Shown: one piece after another, positions 45,663-53,397 of the stretch
Position numbering within the stretch: position 1 is the stretch's first letter
Layout of the letters: every line of letters starts with the position of its first letter
From: Corynebacterium mycetoides
GTDB taxonomy: Bacteria; Actinomycetota; Actinomycetes; Mycobacteriales; Mycobacteriaceae
DNA: 64,000 nucleotides
Assembly (NCBI RefSeq): GCF_900103625.1
Contig: NZ_LT629700.1
Location: forward strand, 1,674,001 to 1,738,000
Reading direction: 5' to 3'
Program-made: the position numbers and the translations under genes
Notes under the pieces: generated by a model
What the model was told of the DNA's origin: nothing
What the model saw: only the letters and a program-made list of their open reading frames with translations
The model's database searches: none

Positions 45663-46594
45663 CGGGGTTTTCCGACCCCGCGGTGGAGATGGCGCACAGA
45701 AGCGCCCTGCGCTCGGTCGAGCGGGTGGTCTCTGAGACGGTCGAGCCGACGGACCCCGACGTGGCGCTGCACCGCGTGGTGGAGCAGCTGCGTCAGCGCA
45801 ACGTGCTGGTCATCACCGGCGCCGGGGTGTCTACCGAGTCCGGCATCCCCGACTACCGCTCCCCGGGCGGGCGCCTGTCCAAGGGACGGCCGATGACGTA
45901 CCAGGAGTTCGCGCATTCGCCCGCTTCCGTGCGCCGCTACTGGGCGCGCGCGTTCGTGGGCATCCGCTTCATGCGTGCCGCCCGCCCCAACCGCGCCCAC
46001 TACGCGCTTGTCGAGCTCGAGCGCGCCGGGCTGCTCACCGGCATCGTCACCCAAAACGTCGACGGGCTGCACGCGGAGGCGGGCAGCCGCCGGGTCATCG
46101 CGCTGCACGGCGACATGGACGCCGTCGTGTGCCTGGACTGCGGCACGCGTGAGAAGCGCGAGCTTTTCGACGCCCACCTGGCCGACGCCAACCCCGGCTA
46201 CTTCGACTCGGTCGTCGTGGAGGGCTCGATGATCAACCCCGACGGTGATGTGGAACTGCGCGAGTCCGACGTGGAGCGGTTCCGCATGGTGTCCTGCATC
46301 ACGTGCGGCAACACGAGGCTCAAACCCGACGTGGTCTACTTCGGGGAGAACGTCCCGCGTGAGCGCAGGGACCGGGCCAACGCCTGGCTGGAGGAGTCCA
46401 CGAGCGTGATCGCCCTCGGCACCTCGCTGGCGGTGATGAGCGGATACCGGATCGTGCTCGATGCGCTGGCAGAGGACAAGACGGTGTCCGTGATCAACGG
46501 CGGGCCGGGGCGAGCCGATCCGAAGGTGGACACGGTGTGGCGCGTGCGCGTGGGCGACGCGTTGGACGACATTTTGGATGCCCTAAACGTGTAG
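45659..46594 (+). CDS. Sir2 family NAD-dependent protein deacylase
   Basis: A 311-aa sirtuin. NAD-binding motifs are ITGAGVSTESGIPDYRSPGG and TQNVDGLHAEAG; the catalytic His is in ALHGDM. The zinc site is CLDCGT plus CITCGN. The ESGIPDYRS form suggests a class II (SIRT4-like) sirtuin. The GTG start overlaps the amn stop. Removes acyl groups from lysine or transfers ADP-ribose; target unknown. Confidence 0.88.
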   Translation: MTGFSDPAVEMAHRSALRSVERVVSETVEPTDPDVALHRVVEQLRQRNVLVITGAGVSTESGIPDYRSPGGRLSKGRPMTYQEFAHSPASVRRYWARAFVGIRFMRAARPNRAHYALVELERAGLLTGIVTQNVDGLHAEAGSRRVIALHGDMDAVVCLDCGTREKRELFDAHLADANPGYFDSVVVEGSMINPDGDVELRESDVERFRMVSCITCGNTRLKPDVVYFGENVPRERRDRANAWLEESTSVIALGTSLAVMSGYRIVLDALAEDKTVSVINGGPGRADPKVDTVWRVRVGDALDDILDALNV

Positions 46595-46619
46595 CGTACG
46601 CAGTACGTACTCTGTGCGT

Positions 46620-47207
46620 ATGGACGCTTTACTCTTCGGGCTGTCCGGCGTCTTGCTGGAGCCCAGATCGGATGCGGGCCGCGCCCGCGTCGAACGTGCC
46701 TTGGGCGCGATGGATGCGGAGACATTCTGGGCCGTGTACGAGGATCTGCGCCCCGCCTACGACATCGGTGATGTCTCCGATACGCGCTGGTGGCAGCAGG
46801 TCGCGGTCCGCGCCGGGATCCCGGATCCCGATATCCAGGAGGCGCTCGCCGCCGATATCGATACCACTGTCACCCCCCGCCGCGACATGGTCGATTGCCT
46901 ACTCGAGCTGGTGGACGCGGGCTGGACGTGCGGGGTGATTGAGAATGTCCCGGCCGCCGTGGCCCAGCGCATCCGCGCCACGCACCCCTGGCTCGACGTG
47001 CTCGACGCGGTGACGTTTTCCTGCGACATCGGCGTGGCCAAGCCGGACCCCGCCGCCTACCGGGTGGCTGTGGAGGCGATGGGCGCGAAGCTTACCTCCA
47101 CCACGTACTTCGATCTCCGTGCGGACTGCGTTGAGGCGGCCGCGCACGCAGGCATGCGCGCGGTGCTCGTGACCGATGCAGACGACGTAAGAAAGGCACT
47201 TCCATGA
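46620..47207 (+). CDS. HAD-like protein lacking the catalytic aspartates
   Basis: A 195-aa protein with the HAD hydrolase layout: a helical cap (about 20-85), VIENVP in the second-motif position, IGVAKPDPAAYRVAVEAMG (third motif with Lys) and YFDLRADCVEAAAHAGMRAV (fourth motif). The first motif, normally DxDGxL, reads FGLSGVL: the nucleophile Asp is Gly7 and the second Asp is Ser9. It is therefore probably not a phosphatase. Start ATG 46620 has TACTCT 6 nt upstream (leaderless). The stop overlaps the gamma-carbonic anhydrase start (ATGA). Confidence 0.75.
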   Translation: MDALLFGLSGVLLEPRSDAGRARVERALGAMDAETFWAVYEDLRPAYDIGDVSDTRWWQQVAVRAGIPDPDIQEALAADIDTTVTPRRDMVDCLLELVDAGWTCGVIENVPAAVAQRIRATHPWLDVLDAVTFSCDIGVAKPDPAAYRVAVEAMGAKLTSTTYFDLRADCVEAAAHAGMRAVLVTDADDVRKALP

Positions 47208-47728
47208 TTTACAGCTTCGAGTCGGCGACGCCGACCATCCACCCCAGCGCGTACATCGCCCCGGAGGCGACGATTATCGGTGACGTCACCATCGCCGAGG
47301 ACGTCACCGTGTGGCCGGGTGCGGTGATCCGCGCCGACGTCGGCCCGATCCGCATCGGCGCGAGGACAAACATTCAGGACAACAGCGTGATCCACGTGGA
47401 CACGGGCGGGGAGACTGTACTCGGCGAAGACGTCACCGTCGGCCACATGGCCATGATCCACAGCTGCCACATCGAATCGGCCTGCCTGATCGGGATGAGC
47501 GCGACGGTGCTCTCGCGCTCGCACGTGGGCGAGGGAACCGTCGTCGGCGGGGGAGCCGTCGTGCTGGAGGGCCAGGAGATCGCCCCCTTTAGCGTCGCGG
47601 CTGGGGTGCCGGCGAAGGTGCGCAAGACACTGCCGGAATCCTCGCGCGCCGACCGCGTCCGCCACGCCGCCGGGTACGTGGAGCTAGGGCGCCGCCACCG
47701 AGAGGGGCTCGCGGAGCACGAAATCTAG
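47204..47728 (+). CDS. Gamma-class carbonic anhydrase-like protein
   Basis: A 174-aa left-handed beta-helix protein of hexapeptide repeats. It has the three zinc His positions: DNSVIHVDTGG, GHMAMIHSC (two His on this strand pair). The end VAAGVPAKVRKTLPE is typical of the YrdA/CaiE/PaaY group. Translationally coupled to the HAD-like gene. Its 3' end overlaps the convergent ROK gene by 45 bp. Confidence 0.85.
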   Translation: MIYSFESATPTIHPSAYIAPEATIIGDVTIAEDVTVWPGAVIRADVGPIRIGARTNIQDNSVIHVDTGGETVLGEDVTVGHMAMIHSCHIESACLIGMSATVLSRSHVGEGTVVGGGAVVLEGQEIAPFSVAAGVPAKVRKTLPESSRADRVRHAAGYVELGRRHREGLAEHEI

Positions 47729-48760
47729 CGCCACCGCGCGGGCGATGTCACGCACCACCTCGCGGTGTGTGGGGATCATCCGCAGTTCCACGTCGGAGCC
47801 GGCGGCGCGCACCGCCCGGGCGAACGGGGCGGGGGCCAAGGGGTCGTCGATAAACGCGCTGCCCGCCACCACCACCGTCGACGGCGCGTGCTCGGCGCAA
47901 AGCTCCGCCGCCAGCGTCCCCAGGGCGCGGGCGCGTCCGTCGAGGGCACGGCGCGTGATGTCTTTGTGGGCGGCGTCGGTGACGGCGTCGGCAAGCGTGC
48001 GGATCTCGGGCACCCCGATGCTGTCGATCAGGCCCTGCGTGGTCAGATCGTCGCGCGTCACGCCAACGGGCGCTACCCCGTCCGGGGTGGAGATCGCGCA
48101 CCCGATGGAGTCGTCGGCAAAAAGCGCCATCACAGCGGAGCCGTCGAGTGTCCGCGCGGACTGTATCTCGGAGCCGACGATGGCGGCGGCGGCGGAGGTG
48201 ACAACGACGGGGACGGAGAATTGCTCGCGCAGTTGGGCGCCGATCTGGACCCCGCGCCACCCAAGATTGGGCGCGTAGACCTCCCCGTCGCCCGTCACCG
48301 TGCCCGAGGTGGTGACGCCCACCGTGGCGAGCGGCCGGTTCACTCCCGCGGTCAGCCGGTTCAGCGTGGCCATGATGTGCTGGATGAAGTCGTCCTGGCT
48401 CATCTGCGCAACCGAGATGCCGACATCGACGCTGCGCAGCGTGCGCCCCTTCAGGTCGAACAGCGCGACGTAGCTGGACAGCGTGCCCACGGCGATGCCG
48501 GCGTGGATCGCCCGCGGCTCGGCGAGCTCCAGCGGAACGGTGGGGCGCCCGCGCCCCGCCGACTGCGCCAGGTCCGTGCGCTCGGCCACGTACCCGCGGC
48601 TCACGAGCGCGGACACCGCGCGGGTGATGGTCGGCTGGCTCAGCCCGGTGACTGAGACGAGCTCGCTTCTCGACGTCAGCTCGCCCAGCCTAATCAGATG
48701 CAGGCATTTCGCCGCCGGACTGACGGGGCGGGAAAAGGGGGACGTGAGCGAGGTGGCCAT
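47684..48760 (-). CDS. ROK family transcriptional regulator
   Basis: A 358-aa ROK protein with an N-terminal winged helix-turn-helix (RSELVSVTGLSQPTITRAVSAL) and a ROK sugar-kinase-like domain (VGVTTSGTVTGDGEVYAPNLGW). The kinase zinc motif CxCGxxGC is not seen, so it is a regulator, not a kinase. Target genes unknown. The start has TAATAT 6 nt upstream (leaderless). Confidence 0.8.
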   Translation of the reverse strand: MATSLTSPFSRPVSPAAKCLHLIRLGELTSRSELVSVTGLSQPTITRAVSALVSRGYVAERTDLAQSAGRGRPTVPLELAEPRAIHAGIAVGTLSSYVALFDLKGRTLRSVDVGISVAQMSQDDFIQHIMATLNRLTAGVNRPLATVGVTTSGTVTGDGEVYAPNLGWRGVQIGAQLREQFSVPVVVTSAAAAIVGSEIQSARTLDGSAVMALFADDSIGCAISTPDGVAPVGVTRDDLTTQGLIDSIGVPEIRTLADAVTDAAHKDITRRALDGRARALGTLAAELCAEHAPSTVVVAGSAFIDDPLAPAPFARAVRAAGSDVELRMIPTHREVVRDIARAVALDFVLREPLSVAAP

Positions 48761-48872
48761 GTGAATATATTAGCAGCGCGCTAGACCGCTTTGTCCATTT
48801 GTGGTAGACAGGTCGTCTCGGGTGGGGCTGGTGACTCCCGGCTCTGCGGCGTCTGGGTTAGACTGTGCCATC

Positions 48873-50531
48873 ATGACGTCTGCACACACCGGGAGAACCC
48901 CCTCCCTGCTGGATGCGACCTGCGAGGATTTCGTCTACGACCTCGTCGCGCTGTCCCCGACCCTGGGCACACGCATCGGCATTGAAGGGCACGACCACGA
49001 GCTCCAGGATTTCAGCCCCAACTACTGGGAGAGCCTGGCGGACCGAGTCCGCGACCTGCTTGCCGACGTCGACGCGTTGAACGACACCACCGACGAGTCC
49101 GACGACGACGACGATTTCGACCAGGTGGACACCTTGACCGCGGCCATCGTGCGCGACCGGATGACCCAGCAGCTGGACCTGCACCACCGCGGGGAGGACC
49201 TGCGGATGCTCAACAACATCGACTCCCCGATCCAGCACATCCGCGAGAGCTTCAACCTCATGCCGAAGTCGACCGCGGACGACATCGCCAAGGTCGAATC
49301 GCGCCTGTCCAAGGTGTGCGACGCGCTGGCGGGTTACCGCGAATCCCTCGCGGAGGCGGCGAGCCAGGGAGATGTGGCCACCCACCGGCAGATCGACGCC
49401 GTGATCAGCCAGTGCGAGGACCTCGGCGACGAAGGCTCGATGCTCGAGGAGCTCGGCGTCTCCCCGGAGTCCAGCGTCGTGGTCGACGCGAAAAACGCGT
49501 TCCAGGACATGGCGGACTGGCTGTCCACCGAGCTGTCCCCCTTCGCCCCGCACGAGGACGGGGTGGGCCGCGACCGCTACGAGTTCCTCTCCCAATTCTT
49601 CTTGGGCCGCAAGGTCGACCTGGACGAGGCCTACGACTGGGCGCTGGAGAACCTGCGCGAGGTGGTCGTGCAGCAGGCGGAGCTGACCCGCTCCATGTTC
49701 GATGCGCCGACGACCATCCACGCCGCGTTCCGCAAGCTCAATGAGGATGAGCGTTACACGCTACGCTCTTCCGGGGAGTTGTTGGACTGGATGGCGGAGT
49801 CCGTCCGTGAGGCGTACGCGGTGCTGCAGGAGAACTGCTTTACCATCCCGAGCGGTGTCGAGCGGCTCGACTGCGCGATCGACCCGGCGGGCACCGGCGG
49901 GCTCTACTACACCCCGCCGAGCGACGACATGGTCCGCCCCGGCACCCTGTGGTGGTCCATGACGGAGGGCAGGGAGACGCTGCACACCTGGCACGAGCTG
50001 ACCCACATCTTCCACCAGGGCGCCCCCGGACACCACGTGCAGGCGGCGACCGCGCTCAGCCAGCGCAACACGCTCAACCTGTGGCGCCGCAGCGTCAACG
50101 TCAACGCGGCGCACGCGGAGGGCTGGGCGCTCTACGCCGAGGAGCTGATGAGCGAGTACGGCTACTTCGACGATCCGGCGAAGCAGCTCGGGCACCTGGA
50201 CTCCAAGCGACTCCAGCTCGCGCGCGTGGTGGTGGACATCGGCGTGCACCTGCATAAGAAGACCCCCGACAAGACGGGCGTGTGGGACGCGCAGTACGCC
50301 AAGGCGTTTCTGCGCGACAACACGGCCATGCCGGAGCCCCGCGTGAGTTTCGAGCTGGACAGGTACATGGGCTGGCCCGGGCAGGCGCCGGCGTGCTCGG
50401 TGGGTTACCGCGCCTGGCGCGAGCTTCGCGACGCCTGCCTGGCGCGCGGGATGAGCCTGCGCGATTTCCACGACCGCGCACTCAGGCTCGGCTCCATGCC
50501 GATGGACCTGCTCGCGCAGGAAATCCTCTAG
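48873..50531 (+). CDS. DUF885 family metallopeptidase-like protein
   Basis: A 552-aa DUF885 protein, probably a zinc-dependent carboxypeptidase-like enzyme. The motif WHELTHIFHQGAPGHHVQ has His/Glu residues in the metal site position, followed by HAEGWALYAEELM, a second family block. An Asp-rich stretch DESDDDDDFD (about 70-80) is a non-conserved insert. No signal peptide. Start ATG 48873 has TAGACT 8 nt upstream, so it is leaderless. TauE follows 10 bp after the stop. Confidence 0.82.
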   Translation: MTSAHTGRTPSLLDATCEDFVYDLVALSPTLGTRIGIEGHDHELQDFSPNYWESLADRVRDLLADVDALNDTTDESDDDDDFDQVDTLTAAIVRDRMTQQLDLHHRGEDLRMLNNIDSPIQHIRESFNLMPKSTADDIAKVESRLSKVCDALAGYRESLAEAASQGDVATHRQIDAVISQCEDLGDEGSMLEELGVSPESSVVVDAKNAFQDMADWLSTELSPFAPHEDGVGRDRYEFLSQFFLGRKVDLDEAYDWALENLREVVVQQAELTRSMFDAPTTIHAAFRKLNEDERYTLRSSGELLDWMAESVREAYAVLQENCFTIPSGVERLDCAIDPAGTGGLYYTPPSDDMVRPGTLWWSMTEGRETLHTWHELTHIFHQGAPGHHVQAATALSQRNTLNLWRRSVNVNAAHAEGWALYAEELMSEYGYFDDPAKQLGHLDSKRLQLARVVVDIGVHLHKKTPDKTGVWDAQYAKAFLRDNTAMPEPRVSFELDRYMGWPGQAPACSVGYRAWRELRDACLARGMSLRDFHDRALRLGSMPMDLLAQEIL

Positions 50532-50541
50532 CCGGCAGGAC

Positions 50542-51300
50542 ATGGAGCTGCTGCCCCTGCTCGTCGCCGCGTCGTTCATCGCCGGATGGGTGGACGCGGT
50601 GATCGGCGGCGGGGGCCTGGTGCTCATTCCGGTGCTCATGTCCACCACCGGATTGCCCCCGGCCGCGGTGCTGGCCACGAACAAGGTGGCGGCGGTCACG
50701 GGCACGGCCTCGGCCGCGGTGACCATGGTGCGCCGGGTGGGGGTGCCCCGCTTCACCTGGGGCTACGCGGCCGTGGCAGGGGCGATGTCAGCGTGTGGCG
50801 CGCTGGCGGTCTCCTTGATCAGTGACTCGGTCGTCCGCCCGGTCATCCTCGTCCTGCTGGTCAGCGTCGGCCTGTTCGTGTTCTTCAACCCGTCCTTCGG
50901 CACCTCGCGCGGTACTCCCGTGTTCACCGCGCCCCGCGTGCTCGGCGGCGTCGCGGTGGCGGCCGCGATGGGGTTCTACGACGGCATCTTCGGCCCCGGC
51001 ACCGGCATGTTCCTCATCATGGGCTTCACCGCGCTGTTCTCGCAGGCCTTCCTGCGCTCGGCCGCGATGGCGAAGGTGGTGAACACGGCGACGAACCTCG
51101 GGGCGCTCGCGGTGTTCTCAGCCGGCGGCTGGGTCGACTGGCCTCTCGCGCTGCTTTTGGCCGCCGCCAATGTGGCGGGAGCGCAGCTCGGGACGCGCAC
51201 GGTGCTCTCGGGCGGATCGAAACTCGTGCGTTTCGCCCTGCTCGCGCTCGTGGTGGTGCTGTGCGCCCGCCTCGGATGGCAGGAATTTTCCGGTATCTAA
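50542..51300 (+). CDS. TauE/SafE family anion permease
   Basis: A 252-aa membrane protein with about eight helices and the TauE/SafE pattern: GWVDAVIGGGGLVLIPVLM, TNKVAAVTGTASA and GFYDGIFGPGTGMFL repeated in the second half. Likely exports sulfite, sulfonates or related organic anions; substrate not known. GCAGGAC 4-9 nt before ATG 50542 is a modest RBS; co-transcription with DUF885 is likely. Confidence 0.85.
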   Translation: MELLPLLVAASFIAGWVDAVIGGGGLVLIPVLMSTTGLPPAAVLATNKVAAVTGTASAAVTMVRRVGVPRFTWGYAAVAGAMSACGALAVSLISDSVVRPVILVLLVSVGLFVFFNPSFGTSRGTPVFTAPRVLGGVAVAAAMGFYDGIFGPGTGMFLIMGFTALFSQAFLRSAAMAKVVNTATNLGALAVFSAGGWVDWPLALLLAAANVAGAQLGTRTVLSGGSKLVRFALLALVVVLCARLGWQEFSGI

Positions 51301-51311
51301 GTTTTACCCCC

Positions 51312-51338
51312 TATCGTTGTGTCATGATGAGCCAATGA
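51312..51338 (+). promoter_or_regulatory. TetR gene promoter with leaderless four-codon ORF
   Basis: TATCGT (51312-51317) ends 6 nt before ATG 51324, which opens ATG-ATG-AGC-CAA-TGA. The TGA (51336-51338) overlaps the ATG of the TetR gene (51335) as AATGA, so the short frame could feed ribosomes to the regulator by re-initiation. Confidence 0.5.
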
Positions 51339-51937
51339 ACCAGATTGAGACGCCGGTTCGAGGCAGGCGGCCGAAGCGCCGCGCCGCGACTGAGGAGAAG
51401 ATCGTCCGCTCCGTGCTCAAGCTCGCTCGCGAGAAAGGCTTCAACGCGGTGACTATCGACGCCGTGGTGGCCGATTCCGGGGTGGCAAAGACCACCATTT
51501 ACCGGCGCTACACGGACCGGGTGGACATGCTGATCGACACCCTCCGGCACATCGGCCTCGAAATCCCGACCGAGTACCCCACCACGGAGAAGGGCTTCGA
51601 GCTCTACCTGGTCAACCTCCAGGACCACCTGGAGAACACAATCGGCCTGCGCTTGATCGGCTCGCTGGTGGCCAGTTCGGACGAGTTCATCGAAGAGTGG
51701 CGCGACCGCGTCGTCTCGGAGCTGGTGGACGGATTCGGCCGCTACTTCCAGAAGGGGATCGCGGAGGGCAGCTTCTCCAAGGACGTCAACGGCGGCGCCA
51801 TCGCAACCATGATTGTCGGCAGCGTGCTCATGCGCGCCGCGTTCGGCCTGAAGGGCCGGAAGTCGCACGCCAGGGAGCTGGCGGCGATGCTCTGGCCCAT
51901 CGTCGCTCTACCCGAGGGTGAGGGAACCGCCGGCTAG
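51335..51937 (+). CDS. TetR family transcriptional regulator
   Basis: A 200-aa TetR protein with N-terminal HTH (VTIDAVVADSGVAKTTIYRRY) after a basic RGRRPKRRA tail. The C-terminal part is a helical effector domain. It has no ordinary RBS; a leaderless MMSQ frame ends on its start codon. Its 3' end overlaps the convergent transporter gene by 30 bp. Its target could be the neighbouring TauE or transporter gene, which is inference from position. Confidence 0.8.
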   Translation: MNQIETPVRGRRPKRRAATEEKIVRSVLKLAREKGFNAVTIDAVVADSGVAKTTIYRRYTDRVDMLIDTLRHIGLEIPTEYPTTEKGFELYLVNLQDHLENTIGLRLIGSLVASSDEFIEEWRDRVVSELVDGFGRYFQKGIAEGSFSKDVNGGAIATMIVGSVLMRAAFGLKGRKSHARELAAMLWPIVALPEGEGTAG

Positions 51938-53365
51938 GCCCGCGAGCGCGAACACCGCGCCGGCGGTGATGAGCGCGACCACGCCCCACTCGAAGCGGTT
52001 GAACAGCTTCTCGCGCCGACTGATGCGGGTGAGCACGTAGGGCACCAGGCCGGGCACGACGGCCAGGGCGCCGAAGAGCACGTAGACGGGGTCGGCGGCG
52101 TAGATCAGCCACAGCGAGTAGATCACGCCGATCACGCCGACGAGCAGGTGCGTGCGGTTGTCGGAGGCAGGGACGTCGGGCCCGGAGTCGTCGAAACGCG
52201 TGCCCGCGTGCGGGTGGGTCAGGCCCTTGCCGCGCACGGCGAGCAGCACCAGGTAGAGCGCCGAGAAGATGTACGGCAGCAGGTACATGATGGTGGCCAG
52301 CTGCACGATGTTGACGTAGGAGGCCTCACTGATAAAGAAGATGATCACGAAGGCCTGGATCACCGCGGTGGAGATGAGCTGCGCGGTCACGGGCGCGCCG
52401 GCGGAGTTGGTGCGGCCCACGCGCTCGGGGAGGAGGCCGTCGTTGGCCATCATCACGATGGGCTCGGCGCACAGCATCTGCCAGGAAACGTAGGCGCCCA
52501 GCACGGACAGGCACAGGCCCAGCGAGATCAGCGCCCCGCCCCACGGGCCGACGACGACCTCGAGCACCGCGCCCATGGAGTTTTCCGGCAGCGCGGCCAG
52601 CTCCTCGCGGCTCATCACGCCGTAGGACAGGGTGGACACCGCCACCAGCAAACCGAGGACGGAGAGGAAGCCGATGACGGTGGCGCGGCCGACGTCGGCA
52701 CGCGTGCGCGCCTGCTTGGAGTACACCGACGCCCCCTCGATGCCGATGAACACCCACACCGTAAACAGCATGATGCCCTGGAGCTGCTGGTTGAACGGGA
52801 TGCCGGAGCGCTCGCCCCAGAAGTCCAGGGTGAAGGTCTCCCAGCTGAAGCCGAGGAAGGCGACGAGCACGATGAAGCAGAGGATGGGCAGCAGCTTCGC
52901 CACCGTGGTGAGCACGTTCATCAGCGCCGCCTGTTTCACACCCCGGGTGAGCGCGAAGAAGATCACCCACGTCAGCGCGGACGTGGCGACGGCGAGAACG
53001 GCGCTGTTCTTGAGCACCGGCACGTAATGCCCGATGGTGGAGAAGAACAGGTTGGCGTAGCCCACCTGGGCAATCACCGAGCCGAGCCAGTAGCCCCAGC
53101 CGGAGGTGAACCCGATGAAGTCGCCCAGGCCGGCGCGCACGTAGGAGTACACGCCGGAGTCGAGGTGCGGCTTGCGGCGGGCGAGGATTTGGAACACGAA
53201 CGCGATCGACAACATGCCGACACCCGCGATGACCCAGCCGATGAGCATCGCGCCGGGGCTGGCGACGGAGGCGATGTTCTGCGGCAGCGCGAAAATCCCG
53301 GACCCGATGGTGGAGCCGATGATGAGCGAGACCAGGGTCCACATGGTCACGGTGTGCTTAGTCAT
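51908..53365 (-). CDS. Basic amino acid/polyamine antiporter (APA superfamily, ArcD/LysI-like)
   Basis: A 485-aa membrane protein with about 12-13 helices. Family marks: IIGSTIGSGIFALPQNIA at TM1, GIEGASVYSKQARTRADVGRAT at TM6-7 and WQMLCAEPIVMMANDGLLP near TM8. Resembles arginine/ornithine antiporters and lysine exporter-type carriers. Start 53365 has TATCTT 7 nt upstream (53373-53378), leaderless. Substrate direction is not known. Confidence 0.82.
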   Translation of the reverse strand: MTKHTVTMWTLVSLIIGSTIGSGIFALPQNIASVASPGAMLIGWVIAGVGMLSIAFVFQILARRKPHLDSGVYSYVRAGLGDFIGFTSGWGYWLGSVIAQVGYANLFFSTIGHYVPVLKNSAVLAVATSALTWVIFFALTRGVKQAALMNVLTTVAKLLPILCFIVLVAFLGFSWETFTLDFWGERSGIPFNQQLQGIMLFTVWVFIGIEGASVYSKQARTRADVGRATVIGFLSVLGLLVAVSTLSYGVMSREELAALPENSMGAVLEVVVGPWGGALISLGLCLSVLGAYVSWQMLCAEPIVMMANDGLLPERVGRTNSAGAPVTAQLISTAVIQAFVIIFFISEASYVNIVQLATIMYLLPYIFSALYLVLLAVRGKGLTHPHAGTRFDDSGPDVPASDNRTHLLVGVIGVIYSLWLIYAADPVYVLFGALAVVPGLVPYVLTRISRREKLFNRFEWGVVALITAGAVFALAGLAGGSLTLG

Positions 53366-53397
53366 TCAACACAAGATACTGGGTGTCTCCCAGTTTT

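Noticed and set aside
53376..53392. Short hairpin ACTGGG/CCCAGT between hrpB and the transporter as a terminator
   Set aside because: Only 6 bp of stem, and no T run on the hrpB side; too weak to list.
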